Part shown: piece after piece, positions 44,887 through 53,650 of the stretch
Position numbering within the stretch: the first letter of the stretch is position 1
Layout: every line of letters begins with the position of its first letter
Assembly: GCF_009725205.1 (NCBI RefSeq)
Contig: NZ_WNZY01000009.1
Coordinates: 147,930 to 211,929 of the forward strand
Source: Paenibacillus timonensis
GTDB lineage: Bacteria > Bacillota > Bacilli > Paenibacillales > Paenibacillaceae
DNA length: 64,000 bases
Direction of reading: 5' to 3'
Position numbers and translations under genes: made by a program
The notes under the pieces: model-generated
What the model was told of the DNA's origin: nothing
Database searches by the model: none
What the model saw: only the letters and a program-made list of their open reading frames with translations

Positions 44887-45091
44887 TCAGCGACACTCCC
44901 GCTCTCTTCATAATCGAACCTATGATTTCATATTAGAAGCATTTTAACATAACTAGAGAGCGTTTGCATTTTCGCATGGGAGGTACCGGCGTCAACCGAG
45001 TCGAAAATAGAAAGGGATCCGCGGGTTACCCCACAAAAACGCAACCGCGAACAGGTCAAAACCTCCCTTCGGGGATTAAGATGAGGTTGTT

Positions 45092-46003
45092 ATGAGAACC
45101 AATACCAAGATCGACTGGCATCGAAAAGTTGAAGAAGCGATCATGCGCATTCTAGGTGCCTTGGATGAGCCGCTGAACTTCCGGCAAATCTCCAAAGAGC
45201 TCCATTCGTCGCCGTATCATTTCCACCGGAAGTTTCGCGAGTTGACCGGAGAGAACGTACATGAATGCCTAAAGCGGCTGCGTATGGAAAGGGCGATGCA
45301 CCTCCTGCGGAATACCGATAGGGGGATCCTGGATATCGCGCTAGACTCCGGATATGAAACGCCGGAAGCGTTCACCAAGGCGTTCAAGCGCATCTTCGGA
45401 CTGACTCCGACCGATGCCCGGAAGCTGCCGAGTTGGGAAGGCGCCGTATTCTCTTCCGTCGGCCTGCATTACAACGAAAGCCAGCCGTCCCATTGGTTCT
45501 ACCTCAATCCTGAAGGAGTGAATCGATTGGAAACGAAAATCGTTGCTTTTGACGCCAAACGAATTGTGGGTGTGGAGAACGTAGGAGATTATTGGGGACT
45601 GCCCAAAGCTTGGGAGAAGCTCCACGCCGTCTTGAAAGAGCATCAACTGTACCCGCAAGCCCAAGAATGGATGTCGGTATTTCCCGACCATGCAGACCCT
45701 ATCCCGATGCCGGAGAAACGGTCTTATGCCGCCATCGCCGTGGGCGCAGACTTTCAGAATGAAGCCAACTATGGGTTGATGGAATACGTGATTCCGGCAG
45801 GCTTGTACGCGGTGACGGTCCACTTCGGCTCGTCCGAAGAAATCGGCCCGACCTGGGATCGCTGGATCCAGGAATGGCTCCCGGACAGCGGCTGGAGGGC
45901 CGATCCGACGCGGCCGAACTACGAGTGGTATCAGAACCAGTGCGTCCCGCCGGAGCTGCAATTAACGTTCTTGTGCACGCCGGTGGTGAAGATCGAAGGA
46001 TAA
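45092..46003 (+). CDS. AraC-family regulator fused to GyrI-like effector domain
   Basis: 303 residues. The N-terminal double HTH (~15-110; SSPYHFHRKFRELTGENVHE, then GYETPEAFTKAFKRIFG) binds DNA. The GyrI-like/SRPBCC effector domain (~145-300) ends in ELQLTFLCTPVVK. Such proteins resemble Rob/SoxS-type or BmrR-type drug-responsive activators. GAGGTTGTT precedes the ATG. The target is unknown; the nearby EamA transporter is a candidate. Confidence 0.9.
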   Translation: MRTNTKIDWHRKVEEAIMRILGALDEPLNFRQISKELHSSPYHFHRKFRELTGENVHECLKRLRMERAMHLLRNTDRGILDIALDSGYETPEAFTKAFKRIFGLTPTDARKLPSWEGAVFSSVGLHYNESQPSHWFYLNPEGVNRLETKIVAFDAKRIVGVENVGDYWGLPKAWEKLHAVLKEHQLYPQAQEWMSVFPDHADPIPMPEKRSYAAIAVGADFQNEANYGLMEYVIPAGLYAVTVHFGSSEEIGPTWDRWIQEWLPDSGWRADPTRPNYEWYQNQCVPPELQLTFLCTPVVKIEG

Positions 46004-46010
46004 AGGCTGG

Positions 46011-46051
46011 AATCCCCCTTGGCTCTCTTTATGGGCAGCGGGGGATTTTTT
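46011..46051 (+). terminator. Terminator after the AraC/GyrI gene
   Basis: AATCCCCC (46011-46018) and GGGGGATT (46040-46047) followed by TTTTT; a long 21-nt loop. Confidence 0.7.
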
Positions 46052-46165
46052 CGCTTTATTTCCGAGCTTGGCGATTTTCCCTCCGGTAAATTTTGTCATA
46101 GACATTCCTGGCGTTCTGTTTTGTATAATCAAAAAGATTGCCATTTACACGGAAGGAGCAACGAC

Positions 46166-47074
46166 ATGTGGTTTTTATTCGCACTACTTACGTCTTTGGC
46201 GTGGGGGGGCGCAGATCTTTTCTATAAAAAAGGCAGCGACAGCCACGATCGATACAGTCATCTGAAAATCGTGGTGATGGTTGGGCTTGTGATGGGGATT
46301 CACGGTACGGCTTACCTGCTAATTAAGGGGCTTTCCTTTGATCCGATGGATATGATCCGATACTTGCCGGTCTCTGCGCTTTATATCCTATCGATGGCGA
46401 TTGGTTATTTCGGGCTCCGGTACATCGAGCTTTCCATCGCTTCGCCGGTACAGAACTCGTCCGGGGCCGTGACGGCAATCCTGCTGTATCTGTTCTTTCC
46501 CCATGACCTCGGCTGGGTCGAAATTGCGGGGGTAACGATCATCACCCTCGGCGTAGTGGGGCTGGCGGTTCTGGAGAAGCAGGGCGAACGGGTCGCTCTC
46601 AAATCGGGAACAGAGCGTATCGATGCGAAATATCAAATCGGCGTAATGGCGATTACCTTTCCGCTGCTCTACTGTCTGCTTGACGGATTAGGTACGTTTG
46701 CCGACGGGATTTATTTGGACGAGCTGAAGCTGATCGGGGAGGACGCCGCGCTGCTGGCTTACGAGTTCACCTTCTTCCTATGCGCTGCGGTCGTCTTTAT
46801 CTATTTGGTCGCGGTCAAAAAACAACGGTTCAACTTCTGGGGAGAGCGCGTCAAAGGCGTTGCCGCGATCTTCGAGACGGCGGGCCAGTTCTTCTACGTA
46901 TTCGCCATGGCTAGCAATGCCATCGTGGCCGCGCCGTTGATCGCTTCGTACAGCGTATTCTCGGTAATTTTGTCCCGCCTGTTCCTCAAGGAACGGCTCA
47001 GCCGGCTGCAATACGCCGTCGTTGTGCTTGTTCTGGCAGGGATTGCGCTGCTCGGCTTGGCGGACGAGCTGTAA
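46166..47074 (+). CDS. EamA/DMT-family membrane transporter
   Basis: 302 residues from ATG 46166 (GGAAGGAG upstream). About 10 membrane segments in two EamA repeats; the first begins LFALLTSLAWGGADLFYKKG and the second follows a charged loop near residues 150-165. Exports or imports a small metabolite; substrate unknown. TATAAT at 46126-46131 may be its -10. The stop codon lies within the first intergenic repeat unit (47071). Confidence 0.88.
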   Translation: MWFLFALLTSLAWGGADLFYKKGSDSHDRYSHLKIVVMVGLVMGIHGTAYLLIKGLSFDPMDMIRYLPVSALYILSMAIGYFGLRYIELSIASPVQNSSGAVTAILLYLFFPHDLGWVEIAGVTIITLGVVGLAVLEKQGERVALKSGTERIDAKYQIGVMAITFPLLYCLLDGLGTFADGIYLDELKLIGEDAALLAYEFTFFLCAAVVFIYLVAVKKQRFNFWGERVKGVAAIFETAGQFFYVFAMASNAIVAAPLIASYSVFSVILSRLFLKERLSRLQYAVVVLVLAGIALLGLADEL

Positions 47075-47275
47075 CGGACCGTAATGATCTTATCAGCCTA
47101 TTTCCCGGGTATTTCCCAGCGTAACGGACTCCACGGGTCTTATTTGGCTTACGGCGCTGCATTTCACGGTAATTACCTGGAAATAACGTCATATCAGTCC
47201 GTTACGTTCCAGTAAGTAACCGCTCGCTTCCTTTTAACGTCTCTGGTGTCCGTTAGACTCGTAGACTCGAATTCA
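47071..47275. repeat. Intergenic repeats, GTAACGGACT family
   Basis: GTAACGGACC (47071-47080) and GTAACGGACT (47121-47130) face AGTCCGTTAC (47196-47205) and a weaker TGTCCGTTA copy near 47247. The outer pair can form a long hairpin. No gene lies here. The T/C-rich spacers repeat TATTTCCC motifs. Probably a genome-wide repeat. Confidence 0.7.
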
Positions 47276-47360
47276 AGCTCCGCACATTTCCTCACGATGG
47301 ACTACCCTAGGCTCACTCATGTTATACTGCTACTAATATGCCGAAAGCGAGGTACCCATC
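47276..47360. other. mscL upstream region
   Basis: Contains a -10-like TATACT (about 47322); the -35 is unclear. GCGAGG lies before the mscL ATG. Confidence 0.4.
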
Positions 47361-47756
47361 ATGTGGAAAGAATTCAGAGCCTTTGCGCTTAAAGGAAATG
47401 TGCTTGATCTGGCCATCGGGGTGATTATCGGGGCAGCCTTCGGAGGGATCGTGACCTCTCTGGTCAACGATATTCTGATGCCGGTCGTCGGCTTGTTGGT
47501 TGGCGGCATCGATCTGAAAGAGATGCAGTTTCAATATGGCGATACCGTACTGAAATATGGTGCTTTCCTGCAAACCGTCATCGACTTCTTTATCGTCTCC
47601 TTCTCCATCTTCCTGTTCGTCAAGGGCATTAACAAGCTGAAACGCAAAGAGAAAGAGGAGCCGAAGCCTGAAGCACCCCCTGCCCCTTCCAAAGAGGAAG
47701 AGCTGCTGGCCGAAATCCGCGATTTGCTGAAGCAAAGAGCATTGGAGGAGAAGTAA
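47361..47756 (+). CDS. mscL: Large-conductance mechanosensitive channel
   Basis: 131 residues. The N-terminal helix and TM1 read [20 protein letters not shown] and [20 protein letters not shown], the MscL hallmark. TM2 ([18 protein letters not shown]) and the C-terminal charged bundle ([15 protein letters not shown]) follow. It opens under membrane tension to release solutes. A complete single-gene unit with a terminator. Confidence 0.97.
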   Translation: MWKEFRAFALKGNVLDLAIGVIIGAAFGGIVTSLVNDILMPVVGLLVGGIDLKEMQFQYGDTVLKYGAFLQTVIDFFIVSFSIFLFVKGINKLKRKEKEEPKPEAPPAPSKEEELLAEIRDLLKQRALEEK

Positions 47757-47778
47757 CAGGAACCCCCTTCAAGCCCAA

Positions 47779-47815
47779 AAAACCCGCTCGAGCCATTCAT
47801 GTTCGGGCGGGTTTT
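47779..47815. terminator. Terminator between mscL and ydjI-like gene
   Basis: AAAACCCGC (47779-47787) and GCGGGTTTT (47807-47815); usable from both sides. Confidence 0.8.
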
Positions 47816-47826
47816 CTCGTAAATCC

Positions 47827-48855
47827 TTACGCCAGCTTCTGCCCGCAATTCGGGCAGAAATTCGCGCCATCGTTCTTGGCCCCGCAGTTCGGGCAGAAAT
47901 TAGGGCGCTTGGAACCTGCTCCTGCGGCGGAAGGCGCCGTGGGTTGCGGCGGCTGACTCGTCCCTGGGTTCGGCGACTGCGGCTGCGAATGATCCTTCCC
48001 GTGGTCTGGTTCCGAATTCAGGTTCTTCATCATTTCCTTGGCCAGGTTCATGCCCATCATCATGCCCGCCATGTCCGAAGCGGCCCCGCCGCCCTGCACC
48101 TTGCCCGAGGCGAGACCGTCGGTCATGCTGACCTGCTGGTATTTCGGCAGATTGCCGATCATTTCATGCGACGCGGTCTTGGTGATCATATCCTGGATTT
48201 CCTTCGGATAGCTGAAGCTCATGACCTGGAATCCCGTAATCGCCAGACCGTCGTCCATCACCTGCATATCGAGATCTTCTTTAATGCCGCGTGCGATATC
48301 CACGGCGTTGGCCTGCAGATTAAACATGTCTTTGCCCTCTCGGCTAATCCACTTCATCAGCAATTGGTCGAGTACGGAGGTAATGCGAAGTCTGACGTCC
48401 TCCACCAAATAACTTTGCTTGACTCCCGCAACCTTATCAATTAACGTCACATAGTCATTGACCTTGAAATTAAACGTACCGTTTGCACGAATCGGCATCC
48501 CGCCGGGGAGCTGGGGCGTCGGAATTAACACCGGATTTTGCGTGCCCCACCGGACCGTAAACTCCTTCGTGTTCACGAACAACACCTCAACCCGCATGCC
48601 GCTGTTGAAGCCGAACTTAAACCCTTTCAGCGTAGACAGGAACGGCACGATTTCCGAGGCAACGTTATATTCGCCTTCCTCCTTGAAAATCCCCTCGATT
48701 TTCCCGTTATTGATAAAGACGGCATCCTGCCCCGAGCGGATGATCAGCTTACTCCCTTTTTTGATCTCCCGGTTATTCCATTTCCAGAAAATCATGTCGT
48801 CCCGGAACTCTTCCCATTCCACGACATTGGCAAATTGGCTCTTGAAAAAACTCAT
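47827..48855 (-). CDS. ydjI: YdjI-like SPFH-domain protein with zinc-ribbon tail
   Basis: 342 residues. An SPFH/stomatin-like domain (~20-230; GEYNVASEIVPFLSTLKGFK), a Met-rich linker (MAGMMMGMNLAKEMM), a Pro/Ser-rich spacer, and a C-terminal double zinc ribbon with FCPNCGAKN and FCPNCGQKL. Last gene of the pspA-ydjG-ydjH-ydjI operon, where YdjI helps place PspA at the membrane in B. subtilis. 20 bp after ydjH. Confidence 0.9.
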   Translation of the reverse strand: MSFFKSQFANVVEWEEFRDDMIFWKWNNREIKKGSKLIIRSGQDAVFINNGKIEGIFKEEGEYNVASEIVPFLSTLKGFKFGFNSGMRVEVLFVNTKEFTVRWGTQNPVLIPTPQLPGGMPIRANGTFNFKVNDYVTLIDKVAGVKQSYLVEDVRLRITSVLDQLLMKWISREGKDMFNLQANAVDIARGIKEDLDMQVMDDGLAITGFQVMSFSYPKEIQDMITKTASHEMIGNLPKYQQVSMTDGLASGKVQGGGAASDMAGMMMGMNLAKEMMKNLNSEPDHGKDHSQPQSPNPGTSQPPQPTAPSAAGAGSKRPNFCPNCGAKNDGANFCPNCGQKLA

Positions 48856-48875
48856 AGGCTACCCTGCCCCTTCCG

Positions 48876-49661
48876 TTAAAATGATCCCCGGCTCCCGCTA
48901 TGCGAGTGTCCGCCGCTGGTCGTTCCTCCGCCTCCACCGCCACTGCTGCTGCTCTCGATCTTCGTTTTCGTTACCGTGGTACGGAGATAGTTGTCTTGCC
49001 GCCATATAACGCCGGAGTCACCCGAATCCTCGTAGGTACGATTGTTCACCGTGACCCTGCCGCCGCTCCGGAACGCCATTATACCGACAACCACTCCCCC
49101 GATGACGAGTGCGATCACGAGTTGAATGGCGGTATTGAACAGGAGGTTATCCGGATTCACTCCCGGTCGGAACCCCATATACCGGTAGGAAGTCCGTATG
49201 TACTCTGCGAAGGCGCCATGATAATCACCTGCGGTTAACATCGGGGCGATCTTGTTGCGTATTTTGTCCAAACGGCTGTCATCCAGGTATTTCTCACCTT
49301 TATAGAAACCCGCCAAATATAAATCCCGATTGCGCATATCCAACGTCAAAATCACGGCATTGCCATGGGCTTTGTCGTACCCCGGAGCTCGCTCGTCGTA
49401 GAAATCCTCCGTCAACTTGACGACGTCCTCATCTTCGGGGTTATCCGTCGTAAAGACGATAACGTCCGTCTCCCGTTTCGGCCCGTATTCATTAGCCAAA
49501 GCATTCAAATCATCGATATATTCCGGATACAGAATATCGGCTTCGTCGTAAATCAGCTTCTTCTCGGTTGGTGTTTGTTCTGCCCAAGCCGTCAACGGAG
49601 TCAGCATCCATAACGCGACCAACGTTAGCAACAAAAACGTGGTTACCCTTCGCTTGTTCAT
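48876..49661 (-). CDS. ydjH: YdjH-like TPM-domain membrane protein
   Basis: About 261 residues from ATG 49661, which overlaps the ydjG stop (49658) by 4 bp; the longer frame to 49736 lacks a start signal. Signal peptide (RRVTTFLLLTLVALWMLTPL, then AWA), extracytoplasmic TPM domain (~30-160; IYDEADILYPEYIDDLNALA), one membrane helix (LVIALVIGGVVVGIMAF) and a Gly/Ser-rich tail. Middle member of the Psp-like envelope-stress operon. Confidence 0.88.
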   Translation of the reverse strand: MNKRRVTTFLLLTLVALWMLTPLTAWAEQTPTEKKLIYDEADILYPEYIDDLNALANEYGPKRETDVIVFTTDNPEDEDVVKLTEDFYDERAPGYDKAHGNAVILTLDMRNRDLYLAGFYKGEKYLDDSRLDKIRNKIAPMLTAGDYHGAFAEYIRTSYRYMGFRPGVNPDNLLFNTAIQLVIALVIGGVVVGIMAFRSGGRVTVNNRTYEDSGDSGVIWRQDNYLRTTVTKTKIESSSSGGGGGGTTSGGHSHSGSRGSF

Positions 49662-50698
49662 ATGAAGCCGCCTCCCAACATCCAGGCCACGATTTTGAGC
49701 CCCAGGAAAGATACGGCCGATACGCCGGCGAACCAAGCCGTCATTTTCCCCTTGCTAAGCGGCGGTTTTCCTACCACTTTCCCCGTCTGCCCGTTCATCG
49801 CAAACGTGTATTGTTTCCCCTTGTAGTTGTAATAAACCATCCACACCGGAAGCAGCGTATAATCGGACTGCTTGACGGTCGTATCGATTTGCTTGTCGGA
49901 ATAACTTACCGTAGCATATTCAGCAACAGTCGAAGATATATAGGATTCGATATAAGGCATGGTTTTCTCCCGGGCTCTCGGGGTGAGTTGCTCGCTGTTA
50001 AAGTTATACTTTTCGGCGATATAGCCTGCGAGATAAGGCGTCTTAAACGTCTTCAATTGATCGTAGGGAAAAGGCTCCAGCTTATCCATCAGCTGATCGT
50101 CCATTTTCGCTGAGGCATCGATCGGCAGCCGCACATAATTGAGACGGATTCTCCGGTAGAACTCGTAATAATCCGTTTCCGTGTATTGGTAATCGCCTCT
50201 CCGATAGCTTCTCACCTGGGTCCCTTGGCCGCGGACATCCACATTATGAAGTAAGTCGTACAACCAGAACGGCACGTACATCCCGGTGATGTTCTGGATG
50301 CGGTCCGCGGTCATGAAGCCGCGGGGCGTGAGCAGCCCTTTCCGACACCATTTCTTGAAGGCCGCCATCGCTTCTTCCTTGCTGATCGCAAAAGGGATCA
50401 CCTGTTGCGGGGCCAGCTTTCCGGTCAGGCGATCGCTCAACACCACGGCGGAGCCGCAGAAGCTGCAGGTCGTCGCACTGGTCTCCGGTTCCGTCACGAT
50501 CACCGCGCCGCAGCTTTCGCAGTGATACTCCCGGACCTCATCCTCCGCGAATACCTCCTGCTTTAACGGGTCGGGAATTTGCTCGATATTGTCTTTGCGG
50601 CCGCAGCTTGGGCAAGATAACATGCCCGTCGTACTATCGAAAGTCATGCCGCTGCCGCAGCTCGGACATTTGTATTCAATGACCGGCAAATCGTTCAC
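49658..50698 (-). CDS. ydjG: YdjG-like zinc-ribbon membrane protein
   Basis: 346 residues. Two N-terminal zinc ribbons, YKCPSCGSGM...CPSCGRKD and YHCESCGAVI...CSFCGSA (residues ~9-80). A beta-rich middle part (PQQVIPFAISKEEAMAAFKK) and a C-terminal membrane helix follow. In B. subtilis YdjG and YdjH recruit PspA to the membrane. ATG 50698 lies 23 bp after pspA. Confidence 0.9.
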   Translation of the reverse strand: MNDLPVIEYKCPSCGSGMTFDSTTGMLSCPSCGRKDNIEQIPDPLKQEVFAEDEVREYHCESCGAVIVTEPETSATTCSFCGSAVVLSDRLTGKLAPQQVIPFAISKEEAMAAFKKWCRKGLLTPRGFMTADRIQNITGMYVPFWLYDLLHNVDVRGQGTQVRSYRRGDYQYTETDYYEFYRRIRLNYVRLPIDASAKMDDQLMDKLEPFPYDQLKTFKTPYLAGYIAEKYNFNSEQLTPRAREKTMPYIESYISSTVAEYATVSYSDKQIDTTVKQSDYTLLPVWMVYYNYKGKQYTFAMNGQTGKVVGKPPLSKGKMTAWFAGVSAVSFLGLKIVAWMLGGGFI

Positions 50699-50720
50699 CT
50701 CAATCCATCCGAATAAGAAT

Positions 50721-51419
50721 TCAGGAATTTTGCTTATTTATTTTCGCTTTCAGCGCCGCGAGTTCGTCCTCCGGAGTAGTTACCGTAAGAGTACCCGACT
50801 CCTCTCTGGCCGTGTTGTTGCCCTTCTCCAGCTCCGCGAAGATAGCATCCAGATCGTCTTCCCGCGTCCCAGCTCGCAGCTCGGCCAATGCCAGCGCTTC
50901 GTTCAGCGCTTGATCGGCCTTCGCCTCCAGCTCGCGAAGAGTCTCCTTTCCACCGGAAGCCTGTGTCCGGCTCAGCGTTTCGGCCTCCGCCAGTTTGCGC
51001 TTCAGCTCGGCTTGCCGCATCTCCAGCCCCTGCAGTTCGGAACCCAGCTTATCCTGCATCTGCTTCATTTTGGACGAATTGTCCGCGGCTTGCTCGTAGG
51101 CTGCCTGCAGCCCATTCAGACGCTCCGCTTGCTTTCCCTTCCGCTCCAGAAACTTCAGCGCGGCAGATTCGTCGCCCGATTCCACCGCTTTCTCCGCATA
51201 CCGCTGCAGCTTCCGGACCTCCTCGGCGCACTCATCCAGCGCGCGCTTCGCCCGGTCTTCCTCCACCTGCACCGCCGTCGCCTCCGCCTTGACTTGCCCT
51301 ATATCCAGCCTCAACTGGCGAATATAGGCATCCACCGTCGCTGCCGGATCCGGTGAACGCTCCAGCAATGCGGAGAGATTGGACCGCATCACGTCCCGAA
51401 ACCTCGCCAAGATTCCCAC
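50721..51419 (-). CDS. pspA: PspA/IM30-family membrane-stress protein (YdjF-like)
   Basis: 232 residues, nearly all coiled coil, starting GILARFRDVMRSNLSALLER as PspA/Vipp1 proteins do. ESCRT-III-like; it assembles on damaged membranes and limits proton leakage. GTG 51419 with AAGGAGG 7 nt upstream. First gene of the operon, behind a sigma-W-like promoter (51457-51483), as in B. subtilis where the operon belongs to the sigma-W envelope-stress regulon. Confidence 0.93.
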   Translation of the reverse strand: MGILARFRDVMRSNLSALLERSPDPAATVDAYIRQLRLDIGQVKAEATAVQVEEDRAKRALDECAEEVRKLQRYAEKAVESGDESAALKFLERKGKQAERLNGLQAAYEQAADNSSKMKQMQDKLGSELQGLEMRQAELKRKLAEAETLSRTQASGGKETLRELEAKADQALNEALALAELRAGTREDDLDAIFAELEKGNNTAREESGTLTVTTPEDELAALKAKINKQNS

Positions 51420-51456
51420 TTCTCGTCCTCCTTCAGATCCGTTATTTACTTAATAA

Positions 51457-51483
51457 TACATCAAATCCGATCTATTGGTTTCA
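51457..51483 (-). promoter_or_regulatory. Sigma-W-type promoter of the pspA operon
   Basis: Minus strand TGAAAC (complement of 51478-51483), 17 bp, TGTA (complement of 51457-51460), close to the ECF pattern TGAAAC-N16-CGTA. It lies about 38 bp before pspA. Confidence 0.6.
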
Positions 51484-51509
51484 ATGTCGGCGATGAAGGG
51501 ATGGCAAAA

Positions 51510-51533
51510 ATAAAAACGCCCCCAAAGGGGCGC
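51510..51533 (-). terminator. Terminator after the small coiled-coil gene
   Basis: CGCCCC and GGGGCG (51517-51532) flank CAAA; on the minus strand it ends in TTTTTATTTTT. Confidence 0.8.
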
Positions 51534-51542
51534 GTACACGGG

Positions 51543-51692
51543 TTATAGGTCAGAGTCTTCCTTTTTCTCGGAGTACGCGATCAGGTTGACCTTCTCCCCG
51601 AGGGTTTGCTCGATCTTCTCCTCGAGCCTCCGAATCTCCTGAACCAGCGACGCCCGGTCCTCCAAATCCGTGAATTCGTAATCTTGTTGCAT
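51543..51692 (-). CDS. Small coiled-coil hypothetical protein
   Basis: 49 residues from ATG 51692 (GGAGGAG 10 nt upstream). An amphipathic helix (RASLVQEIRRLEEKIEQTLG) and an acidic tail. The frame is open to 51764 without a better start. I recognise no family. Last in line after the PHP phosphatase gene, so possibly cotranscribed. Confidence 0.6.
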   Translation of the reverse strand: MQQDYEFTDLEDRASLVQEIRRLEEKIEQTLGEKVNLIAYSEKKEDSDL

Positions 51693-51769
51693 AACGCTAC
51701 ACTCCTCCCTAGTTTTAAGATAACTTGCGCGGAAAGGAGTCGTTATATGCAGCAGCGGGGCCATAAACC

Positions 51770-52798
51770 TTACTTCGCTGCCGCATGGTTATTCTTAAAA
51801 ATCGGCACCATCCGCCGCTTCCCGTCCCGAAACACCGCCAACTCCTTATATCCGAGCTTGACCATGTCGGCCAAGGCCGTATCGAGCAGGGTGCCAATAT
51901 CGTCCGGAAAGTGAGCATCGGAGGATAACGTCAGCGGAACCCCGTAATGGGCTAATACCGACAGGAACAAAGGACTCGGGCAGCTCTCGGCGATGGGATA
52001 GCGGTAGGCGAGGCCGGTATTGATCTCCGTAGCGACGCCGCTACGGGCCATTTCCTTGGCGATGCTCCGGTAATACGGCAGCAGCTTCTTCTCATTAGCC
52101 GGCCGGAAGCCAAACACCTTCAGGTTGTCCGGATGGGCGATAATCTGGAACAACCCCGAGACGCTAGCCTGTCGCAGCAATTCGTAATAATCCGCGTAGG
52201 TTTGCACGGGATCCCGGCCGTCAAAGCCGGTCTTCGCCTCCGGATTGTCAAAACCCCAGCCTTCCAGAAAGTGTACCGAGCCGATCACGTAATCCCAATC
52301 ATAGCCGGACAAAATCTCACCCAATTCCGCTTCGCACCCGGGGAAGAAATCCGCCTCGATGCCGAGGGCCAAATCCGGCCGAGTCTTCTTCGCCTTCGTG
52401 ACGAAGTTCACGAAATCCGCGATCGATGCCACGCATACTTGGTCCAACCAGGTCCGCTGCAGCTTGCCAACCCGACTGTCATCCAACAGCATATGTTTCT
52501 CGTAATACGGGCGGCATTCCCGGAACCGGTACAGATGATCGACGACGCCAAACTCCTGAATGCCGCGTTCGCGCCCCCGAATCAAGTAGCGATCCAACCA
52601 TTCTTCGCTATAGGCTCCCTGCTCCATACGCCGAGACAACAGCTGTTTCATTTCTTCGGCATACTCGATCGTGTGATGCCCCAGCGCTGGATCCGGCCCC
52701 GGCTCGGTCGCAGCCAATCCTTGTAAGGTACGCGATAGCCAGCGCAAAGAATACGGGCCTTCTTCCAGATGAAAATGCATGTCAACCTTCACCCGCAA
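51770..52798 (-). CDS. PHP-domain phosphatase, histidinol-phosphatase-like
   Basis: 342 residues. Metal ligands of the PHP fold are visible as DMHFHLEEG, VVDHLYRF, GIEADFFPGCE, GSVHFLEGW, AHPDNLK and SSDAHFP. The family includes HisK-type histidinol phosphatase, but no his genes are near. It lies 14 bp downstream of a phosphatase gene in an ABC/DeoR operon, so it may remove phosphate from the imported compound. Substrate unknown. Confidence 0.82.
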   Translation of the reverse strand: MRVKVDMHFHLEEGPYSLRWLSRTLQGLAATEPGPDPALGHHTIEYAEEMKQLLSRRMEQGAYSEEWLDRYLIRGRERGIQEFGVVDHLYRFRECRPYYEKHMLLDDSRVGKLQRTWLDQVCVASIADFVNFVTKAKKTRPDLALGIEADFFPGCEAELGEILSGYDWDYVIGSVHFLEGWGFDNPEAKTGFDGRDPVQTYADYYELLRQASVSGLFQIIAHPDNLKVFGFRPANEKKLLPYYRSIAKEMARSGVATEINTGLAYRYPIAESCPSPLFLSVLAHYGVPLTLSSDAHFPDDIGTLLDTALADMVKLGYKELAVFRDGKRRMVPIFKNNHAAAK

Positions 52799-52811
52799 AC
52801 TCCCTCCTTGT

Positions 52812-53636
52812 CTACTCCCATTTCACCATGGCCCCGGAAGGCTTGATCCCGAGATAATGGCACATCAGCGGAGCCAAATAGAGTTGGGACAATCCCTGAT
52901 CGCCCTGGAGCTTCGGCGACGGAATCGGTAACTCGCCAAATACATACAGCGGAACGTTTCGCTCCTCTGGCTCGGTTCCTCCATGTTGTCCCGCCGCATT
53001 CATCCCGTGATCGGAGGTGACGATAATCTCATACCCTTGCGACCGCCACAGCGGCACAAGGGTAGCCAGCATCCCATCCACCGCGCGGACGGCGCCTTCG
53101 TACTGCTTGCTTTCCCCGCCGTGCTTATGCCCCATATCGTCGATGTTCATCGAGTGGATATAAAGGAAGCTCGGATCGTACGTCGTTCGCAAATGCTCCG
53201 CATCAAGGAACAGATGGCTATCCGGATAGTGGTCTTCAAAATAAAAGATTCCGTGCTGAATCGGCTGGTTTTCCTCATGCTGATGCCGGTCGGTGACCGG
53301 ATTAAACGGTGCCCGGTTATACAGTTCGCCGACCCAATGATACGCAGCGGCGGCCGTTCTTAGTCCCGCGGCTACGGCGAGATGGAACACGCTTTGCTCC
53401 TGGCTTAGCCGCGCAATGTGATTCGCCGTGATGCCGTTTCTCGCAACGGGCGTACCGGTCAACAGCACTTCGTAGAGCGGGCGTGACAAGCTCGGAAGCT
53501 GCGACTGCACTTGATAACAGGTAACCTCCCCCTGCTCCACGAGATGCTCCATGTACCCGAGATACTTGCGGGCAGCATCATATCTTAACCCGTCCAGTAC
53601 TACCACGACGAGCTTCTTGGCTTCTGCTGATGACAT
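52812..53636 (-). CDS. Alkaline phosphatase-superfamily hydrolase
   Basis: About 274 residues from ATG 53636 (AAAGGGGGAGAAACG upstream). VLDGLRYDAA with metal-binding Asp, LTGTPVARNG as the nucleophile region, SMNIDDMGHKHG and VTSDHGMNAAGQHGG, the metal sites of nucleotide-pyrophosphatase/phosphodiesterase enzymes. No signal peptide. The operon suggests it cleaves a phosphate mono- or diester, or a phosphonate, after uptake. Confidence 0.85.
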   Translation of the reverse strand: MSSAEAKKLVVVVLDGLRYDAARKYLGYMEHLVEQGEVTCYQVQSQLPSLSRPLYEVLLTGTPVARNGITANHIARLSQEQSVFHLAVAAGLRTAAAAYHWVGELYNRAPFNPVTDRHQHEENQPIQHGIFYFEDHYPDSHLFLDAEHLRTTYDPSFLYIHSMNIDDMGHKHGGESKQYEGAVRAVDGMLATLVPLWRSQGYEIIVTSDHGMNAAGQHGGTEPEERNVPLYVFGELPIPSPKLQGDQGLSQLYLAPLMCHYLGIKPSGAMVKWE

Positions 53637-53650
53637 TCGTTTCTCCCCCT

